This document shows, piece by piece, positions 59,222-64,000 of a DNA stretch of 64,000 bases (position 1 is its first letter; each line of letters opens with the position of its first letter). Source of the stretch: Nocardioides panaciterrulae. GTDB taxonomy: Bacteria > Actinomycetota > Actinomycetes > Propionibacteriales > Nocardioidaceae. The stretch lies in the NCBI RefSeq assembly GCF_013409645.1, contig NZ_JACCBG010000001.1:2726001-2790000 (forward strand). Reading direction: 5' to 3'. Position numbers and translations under genes: made by a program. The notes below the pieces were generated by a model. That model saw nothing but the letters and a program-made list of their open reading frames with translations. It was not told where the DNA came from and did not search any database.

Positions 59222-60430
59222 GTGACCCCCTCCCGCCGCGCTTCGCTCCTGGTCCTACTCGGACTGGTCCTGCTCTCGCTCAACCTGCGACCCGCGGCGG
59301 TCAGCGTGGGGCCGGTGCTCGCCGAGGTCCGCGACGGGCTCGGCATGTCCGGCGCGACCGCCGGCCTGCTGACCTCGCTGCCGGTGCTGGCCTTCGCCCT
59401 CTTCGGCGCCCTGGCTCCGGTCGCCGCGCGCCTCCTCGGGGTCCACCGGGTCACCCTGCTCGCGCTGCTGCTGGTCGCCGCCGGCCTGCTGGGCCGCGCG
59501 CTGACCCACAGCCAGGCACTCTTCCTGCTGCTCTCGATGCTCGCGCTCGCGGGGATGGCCATGGTCAACGTGCTCCTCCCCTCCCTGGTGAAGCTGCACT
59601 TCCCGGACAAGGTCGGTCCGGTCACCGCGATCTACACCACCGCCCTGTCCATCGGCCTCACCGGCGCCCTGGTGCTCACCGTCCCGATCTCGCACACCTT
59701 CGGCGGATGGCGCGAGGGCCTCGGCGCGTGGGCGTTCGTCGCGCTGGTCGCGGCCGTGCCGTGGCTGGGCCTGATCGCCCACGACCGGTCCCTGGAGCCG
59801 ACCCCGAGGTCGATCCGGTTCGGCGACGTCGCTCGCACCCGGATCGGCCCGGCGATGGCGCTGTTCTTCGGACTGCAGTCGCTGCAGGCGTACGCCGTCT
59901 TCGGCTGGTTCGCCCAGCTGTGGCGTGAGAACGGCTTCAGCGCCACCGAGGCGGGTGCGCTCGTCGGGCTGGTCGCCGCCGTCTCGATCCCGCTGTCGCT
60001 GTGGGCGCCGGCCGCCGTGGCCCGTCGCGACGACCAGCGCCGGATCCTGCTGGCCGTGATGCTGTGCTACCCGGTCGGGTACGGCGGCCTGATGCTCGCC
60101 CCGCACGCCCTGGCCATCGTGTGGGCGCTGCTCGTGGGCCTCGGCGCGGTGACCTTCCCGATCGTGCTGGTGCTCATCGGCCTCCGCTCGCGGACCCCCC
60201 AGGGCACCGCCGCGCTCTCCGGCTTCACCCAGTCGATCGGCTACCTGATGGCGGCCATCGGGCCGTTCGGGGTCGGCACTCTGCACGACGCCACCGGCGG
60301 CTGGACGTGGCCGCTGGTGATGCTCACCGCGCTGACCGTGCCCCAGATCGCGATCGGCCTCTACGTCGCCCGCCCGGTGTTCCTCGAGGACCAGCTGCGC
60401 GCCCGCGACCGCGCGCCCCAACAGGCCTGA
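59222..60430 (+). CDS. MFS transporter, CynX/NimT-like
   Basis: A 402-residue, 12-helix MFS permease. SLNLRPAAVSVGPVLAEVRDGLGMS at the N-terminus is the hallmark of the CynX (cyanate permease-like) subfamily, and SLVKLHFPDKVGPVTAIYTTALSIG is also typical. It begins with GTG 59222. It is divergent from the winged-helix gene with 75 bp between. Substrates of the subfamily are poorly known. It lies in the islet between TIGR03960 and TIGR03936. Confidence 0.83.
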   Translation: MTPSRRASLLVLLGLVLLSLNLRPAAVSVGPVLAEVRDGLGMSGATAGLLTSLPVLAFALFGALAPVAARLLGVHRVTLLALLLVAAGLLGRALTHSQALFLLLSMLALAGMAMVNVLLPSLVKLHFPDKVGPVTAIYTTALSIGLTGALVLTVPISHTFGGWREGLGAWAFVALVAAVPWLGLIAHDRSLEPTPRSIRFGDVARTRIGPAMALFFGLQSLQAYAVFGWFAQLWRENGFSATEAGALVGLVAAVSIPLSLWAPAAVARRDDQRRILLAVMLCYPVGYGGLMLAPHALAIVWALLVGLGAVTFPIVLVLIGLRSRTPQGTAALSGFTQSIGYLMAAIGPFGVGTLHDATGGWTWPLVMLTALTVPQIAIGLYVARPVFLEDQLRARDRAPQQA

Positions 60431-60450
60431 GGGCCCATCAGGGAGGGGGT

Positions 60451-60996
60451 TCAGGCCCCGCCGAGCGCTCCGAGCACTGCGGCGTACGTGTCCTCGATGC
60501 CCGCCCCGGCGTCGATGCGGATCGCCCCGCGCGCCGAGGCGGCGGTGCCCGCGAGACGAACGTCCAGGTCATCGATCGTGTCGCCGCCGCCCTCGCCGTC
60601 CACGACGGCGCGGACCACCGCGTGCAGCGGGTCGCCCGGCGGCCGTCGGTAGAACCGAGCGCGGGCCGCGCCGGGCGGCGCCTGCAACAGGAGGTGCACG
60701 TAGGCGTGCCCGGACTCGAGTGCCACCGCGCGGAACCTGGCCCGCTCGACCTCGTCCGCCAGCAGCTGGGGCAGCACGACATCGTGCCCGCCGGCCAGGT
60801 GCGCGCGGATCATCGCCTGCGCCACCGGGCGGATGATCGCGCCCGTGCCACCGAAGTCCTCCCGCCAGCCGCCGACCAGGCCGCGAAGCCGGTCGACGTC
60901 GCAGTTCAGGACGCCGGGGTGCTCCGCGACGTACCGCTCGGCGATCGTGCTCTTGCCGACGCCGGGAGCGCCGTTGAGGTGGATGAGCCTGGCCAC
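60451..60996 (-). CDS. P-loop AAA-type small-molecule kinase-like protein
   Basis: A 181-residue P-loop protein. IHLNGAPGVGKSTIAERYV carries Walker A near residues 9-16. The lid region includes RARFYRRPPGDPLHAVVR. The pattern resembles shikimate/gluconate kinase-like or chloramphenicol-phosphotransferase-like enzymes, without residues that fix the substrate. GTG 60996 is used. It begins 20 bp after the radical SAM gene stop and may be cotranscribed with it. Confidence 0.75.
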   Translation of the reverse strand: MARLIHLNGAPGVGKSTIAERYVAEHPGVLNCDVDRLRGLVGGWREDFGGTGAIIRPVAQAMIRAHLAGGHDVVLPQLLADEVERARFRAVALESGHAYVHLLLQAPPGAARARFYRRPPGDPLHAVVRAVVDGEGGGDTIDDLDVRLAGTAASARGAIRIDAGAGIEDTYAAVLGALGGA

Positions 60997-61016
60997 GTCC
61001 GGAGGGTAGCGGCGGC

Positions 61017-62987
61017 TCAGACCACCGACAGCGGCAGCAGCTTCTGGCCGGTGGGGCCGATCTGGATCTCGGTGCCCATCTCCGGGCAGACGCCGCAGTC
61101 GTAGCAGGGCGTCCAGCGGCAGTCCTCGACCTCGATGTCCGCACCGTCGGCGGCCGCGAGCGCGTCCTCCCAGTCGGCCCAGAGCCAGTCCTTGTCGAGG
61201 CCGGAGTCGAGGTGGTCCCAGGGCAGGACCTCGTCGTACTCCCGCTCGCGGGTGGTGAACCACGCCAGGTCCACGCCCGTGCCGGCGAGCCCCTGCTCGG
61301 CACAGGCCACCCAGCGGTCGTAGGAGAAGTGCTCGCTCCAGCCGTCGAACCGACCGCCGTCACGCCACACCGCCTCGATGACCCGGCCGACCCGGCGGTC
61401 GCCCCGGGAGAGCAGTCCCTCGATGGTGCCGGGCTTGCCGTCGTGGTAGCGGAAGCCGATCGCCCGGCCGAAGCGCTTGTCCTCGCGCACGGTGTCGCGC
61501 AGCTTCTTCAGCCGCTCGTCGGTGGTCTCGTGGTCGAGTTGCCCCGCCCACTGGAACGGGGTGTGCGGCTTGGGCACGAACCCGCCGATCGAGACCGTGC
61601 AGCGGATGTCGTTGCGGCCCGAGACCTCACGTCCCTTGGCGATCACCTTCTTCGCCAGGTCCGCGATCGCGAGCACGTCCTCGTCGGTCTCGGTCGGCAG
61701 CCCGCACATGAAGTAGAGCTTGACCTGGCGCCAACCGTGGGAGTACGCCGCGGCGACGGTGCGGATCAGGTCCTCCTCGGTGACCATCTTGTTGATCACC
61801 CTGCGCATCCGCTCCGAGCCGCCCTCGGGGGCGAACGTCAGGCCGGACCGGCGGCCGTTGCGGGAGAACTCGTTGGCCAGCGTGATGTTGAAGGCGTCGA
61901 CCCGGGTGGACGGGAGCGAGAGCGAGACGTTCGAGCCCTCGTAGCGATCGGCCAGCCCCTTGGCCACCTCACCGATCTCGGTGTGGTCGGCGCTCGACAG
62001 CGAGAGCAGGCCGACCTCCTCGAAGCCGGACTTGCGGATGCCGTTCTCCACCATGTCGCCGATGGTCTCGATGGACCGCTCGCGCACCGGCCGGGTGATC
62101 ATGCCGGCCTGGCAGAACCGGCAGCCGCGGGTGCAGCCGCGGAAGATCTCGACCGAGAACCGCTCGTGCACGGTCTCGGCCAGCGGCACCAGCGGCTTGG
62201 CGGGGTACGGCCAGGCGTCGAGGTCCATCAGCGTGTGCTTGCGCACCCGGAACGGGATGCCGGGCCGGTTCGGCACGACCGCCTCGATCGACCCGTCGTC
62301 GCCGTACGCCACGTCGTAGAACCGCGGCACGTAGACCCCGCCGCTGACGGCGAGGCGCCGCAGCAGCTCGTCCCGACCGCCCGGCCGGCCCTCGCCCTTC
62401 CACTCGCGCACCACCTCGGAGATCGCGAGCACGACCTCCTCGCCGTCGCCGAGGACGGCGGCGTCCAGGAAGTCCGCGATCGGCTCGGGGTTGAACGCCG
62501 CGTGGCCGCCGGCGAGCACGATCGGGTCGTCCTCGCCGCGGTCCGCGGCGTGCAGCGGGATGCCCGCGAGGTCCAGCGCGTTGAGCATGTTGGTGTAGCC
62601 CAGCTCGGTGGAGAAGCTCAGGCCGAAGACGTCGAAGTCACGCACCGGCCGGTGGGCGTCGACGGTGAACTGCGGGATGGGCCCGTGCTCGTCGCCCTCG
62701 CGCATGACCTTCTCCATGTCGGACCACACCGCGTAGGTGCGCTCCGCGACGATCCAGTCGCGCTCGTTGAGCACCTCGTAGAGGATCTGGACGCCCTGGT
62801 TGGGCAGCCCGACCTCGTAGGCGTCGGGGTACATCAGCGCCCACCGGACGGTCTCGCCCTCCCCGGTGGCGGCGGCGCCGCAGTCCCAGTCCTTGAGGGT
62901 CGAGTTGAGCTCGCCGCCGACGTACTGGATCGGCTTCGACACCGACGAGAGGCGGGGCTCGAGACGGGGGAAGACGCTGGCCGTCAC
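61017..62987 (-). CDS. TIGR03960 family B12-binding radical SAM protein
   Basis: A 656-residue protein with an N-terminal corrinoid-binding-like domain (about 40-230, ending NPEPIADFLDAAVLGDGEE) and a radical SAM domain with CTRGCRFCQAG (Cys about 285, 289 and 292). The C-terminus has a cysteine cluster CRWTPCYDCGVCPEMG. KPIQYVGGELNS near the start is the family signature. GTG 62987 (VTASVFPRLEPRLSSVSKP) fits the usual start; TTG 63029 is less likely. It normally pairs with TIGR03936, found here 6.7 kb away. The reaction is unknown. Confidence 0.92.
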   Translation of the reverse strand: MTASVFPRLEPRLSSVSKPIQYVGGELNSTLKDWDCGAAATGEGETVRWALMYPDAYEVGLPNQGVQILYEVLNERDWIVAERTYAVWSDMEKVMREGDEHGPIPQFTVDAHRPVRDFDVFGLSFSTELGYTNMLNALDLAGIPLHAADRGEDDPIVLAGGHAAFNPEPIADFLDAAVLGDGEEVVLAISEVVREWKGEGRPGGRDELLRRLAVSGGVYVPRFYDVAYGDDGSIEAVVPNRPGIPFRVRKHTLMDLDAWPYPAKPLVPLAETVHERFSVEIFRGCTRGCRFCQAGMITRPVRERSIETIGDMVENGIRKSGFEEVGLLSLSSADHTEIGEVAKGLADRYEGSNVSLSLPSTRVDAFNITLANEFSRNGRRSGLTFAPEGGSERMRRVINKMVTEEDLIRTVAAAYSHGWRQVKLYFMCGLPTETDEDVLAIADLAKKVIAKGREVSGRNDIRCTVSIGGFVPKPHTPFQWAGQLDHETTDERLKKLRDTVREDKRFGRAIGFRYHDGKPGTIEGLLSRGDRRVGRVIEAVWRDGGRFDGWSEHFSYDRWVACAEQGLAGTGVDLAWFTTREREYDEVLPWDHLDSGLDKDWLWADWEDALAAADGADIEVEDCRWTPCYDCGVCPEMGTEIQIGPTGQKLLPLSVV

Positions 62988-63137
62988 GCTGGCAGACAAG
63001 GGAAACCTCACAGGATCGGGAACGGCCAAGGGTACGTCGACCCTCCGGCTCGCGGCGAACTTGCGGGTCGCGGCCGGCGGCTGCAGGAGCCCCCGCCCGC
63101 CGGGGAGCCGGGCCGGTCCGCTCGGACCGGTCTTCGG

Positions 63138-63320
63138 TCAGTCGGTGTCGGGCGCGAGCTCGGCGTAGGCGGCCCGGGCCTCGCGCAGCTCGCGCTGGGC
63201 CTCCGCGATCAGGTCCTCGAGTCCCGAGACGCCGAAGCGGTTGGCGACGGACTGCACCGCCTCGGCGATGGCCGGGTCGATGGCCGGGTCAATGGCCGGG
63301 TCAATGGTCTGCTCGGTCAT
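63138..63320 (-). CDS. Small hypothetical protein (60 aa) with IDPA repeats
   Basis: Unrecognised. The 60-residue frame MTEQTIDPAIDPAIDPAIAEAVQS contains a threefold IDPA repeat from 12-bp units (63266-63304), then a helical part FGVSGLEDLIAEAQRELREARAAYAEL that may form a coiled coil. It is upstream of the radical SAM gene in the same direction, about 150 bp away. It is acidic and soluble. Confidence 0.6.
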   Translation of the reverse strand: MTEQTIDPAIDPAIDPAIAEAVQSVANRFGVSGLEDLIAEAQRELREARAAYAELAPDTD

Positions 63321-63367
63321 GCCCCCATCCAAGCACGCCCGCCCGGCGGGCCCGCCCGGCCGCGACC

Positions 63368-64000
63368 TCACCCCTTGACGTACGACAGCTTCTCGGCGAC
63401 CTTCCCGTCCCGCAGCCGCAGCACGTCGACCCCGCGGACGTGGCCGGGCGCGCCCTGCTCGTCGGTCCACGCGAAGCGCCAGCGCAGCACGCCTCGGTCA
63501 CCGCAGACGAACGCCTCCTCCTCCGCGAAGGTGGCGTCCCGAGTGTCGTCGAACAGCTGCGTCCAGGCGGCGCGGACCGCCGGCGCGCCCTCGTGGCGAA
63601 CCCCGTCGGGCGCCGGCCCGGTGGCCTCGAAGACGCAGTCCTCGGTCATCAGCGCCATGATCGCGTCGACGTCACGGTCCCCGAAGGCGCGGGAGAAGCG
63701 GGTGAGCGCGGCGTGGTTCGGCCCCCAGCCAGGGTCGCGGCCGGCGCCCGCGATGAGCTCGCTCTGCGGGTCGCCGTGCGAGGCGGCGGCCCGGGGGCCG
63801 ACGGCACCCACGGAGCGGTAGAGCTCCTCGCGCTCGGCGAACCACCGCGACACCTCGGCCACGAGCGCCGGGTCGAGCCGGGGGTCGCCGCCGGTGGCCA
63901 CGGCCAGGTCCCAGCCGTGGATCAGGTGGTCGGCGGCGAGCTGGTGGACGTACTCGCCGAGCTGCTCGTCCCCGTAGGACAGGTGCACCGGCCGGTCCTC
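63368..64000 (-). CDS. TIGR03086-type C-terminus fused to a SnoaL-like domain, 5' end missing
   Basis: The open frame continues past the window edge. The visible 210 residues begin EDRPVHLSYGDEQLGEYVHQLAADHLIHGWDLAVATGGD, the C-terminal part of TIGR03086 (mycothiol/maleylpyruvate-isomerase-like, DinB-type) proteins. They continue into a SnoaL/NTF2-like domain (about the last 115 residues: ALTRFSRAFGDRDVDAIMALMTEDCVFEATGP, then VRGVDVLRLRDGKVAEKLSYVKG). The metal ligands of the first domain lie outside the window. The combination suggests a mycothiol-related or small-molecule binding role, but the substrate is unknown. Confidence 0.75.
   Translation of the reverse strand, partial: EDRPVHLSYGDEQLGEYVHQLAADHLIHGWDLAVATGGDPRLDPALVAEVSRWFAEREELYRSVGAVGPRAAASHGDPQSELIAGAGRDPGWGPNHAALTRFSRAFGDRDVDAIMALMTEDCVFEATGPAPDGVRHEGAPAVRAAWTQLFDDTRDATFAEEEAFVCGDRGVLRWRFAWTDEQGAPGHVRGVDVLRLRDGKVAEKLSYVKG

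Noticed and set aside
63266..63304. Regulatory repeat near 63.3 kb
   Set aside because: The 12-bp repeats are in frame inside the 60-residue gene and encode IDPA, so they are explained as coding repeats.

Overview
The window is GC-rich (roughly 70%) chromosomal DNA from an actinobacterium, most likely a Nocardioides-type member of the Nocardioidaceae. Supporting signs are GTG starts and 4-bp stop/start overlaps throughout, an Obg with the long actinobacterial C-terminal extension, a DUF222/HNH (13E12-type) gene, a gene ending in a TIGR03086-type domain, and an IdeR/DtxR-type iron box. Most of it is ordinary core chromosome. I see no tRNA, rRNA, prophage or CRISPR array.

Layout. 1-6.8 kb: 3' part of serA, an ABC-F ATPase, a GNAT-like gene and an efeUOB iron-uptake operon behind an IdeR-like box. 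7.2-11.7 kb: a DsbA-type oxidoreductase and ilvB-ilvN-ilvC, with a leader peptide ([13 protein letters not shown]) and attenuator in front of ilvB. 11.8-18.2 kb: a PCD-VOC fusion plus VOC pair, a GlxA-type regulator, an EamA transporter, kynureninase and ilvD. 18.5-26.6 kb: MHS and APC transporters, an Asp-box sialidase-like protein, an RhtA-like exporter, an alpha/beta hydrolase and a lipoprotein sugar dehydrogenase. 26.6-32.3 kb: a five-gene operon behind a cobalamin riboswitch. It encodes an ECF transporter (S, fused A-A, T) and two secreted proteins that look like the two halves of transcobalamin, split into adjacent genes. 32.6-38.2 kb: gatCAB and ligA. 38.3-41.3 kb: a hydrolase, then a TetR regulator and DHA2 efflux pump behind a 27-bp palindrome. 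41.4-49.6 kb: PfpI-like, MetE-like, mnmA and cysteine desulfurase genes, two small genes, then rplU-rpmA-obgE-proB. 49.8-54.3 kb: RNase E/G and the TIGR03936 protein. 54.3-61.0 kb: a variable islet (HNH gene, IS5-type transposase remnant, secreted protein, decayed fragment, membrane protein, winged-helix protein, MFS, P-loop kinase). 61.0-64.0 kb: the B12-binding radical SAM partner TIGR03960, a 60-aa gene and a truncated TIGR03086/SnoaL gene.

The most unusual non-coding signal is a family of intergenic repeats. Each unit is a 13-bp palindrome CGCCGASTCGGCG, a 4-nt spacer and a directional TTGAC(R)C. Units sit in 31-33 bp steps, left-hand units pointing right and right-hand units pointing left, so the TTGAC ends face the array centre. 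Arrays lie at 6893-7234, 8047-8102 and 32299-32562, with a diverged form at 12976-13050. Each starts within about 50 bp of a gene's stop codon. I cannot assign a function. Together with the riboswitch-controlled split transcobalamin/ECF operon, it is the best candidate here for something not well described.
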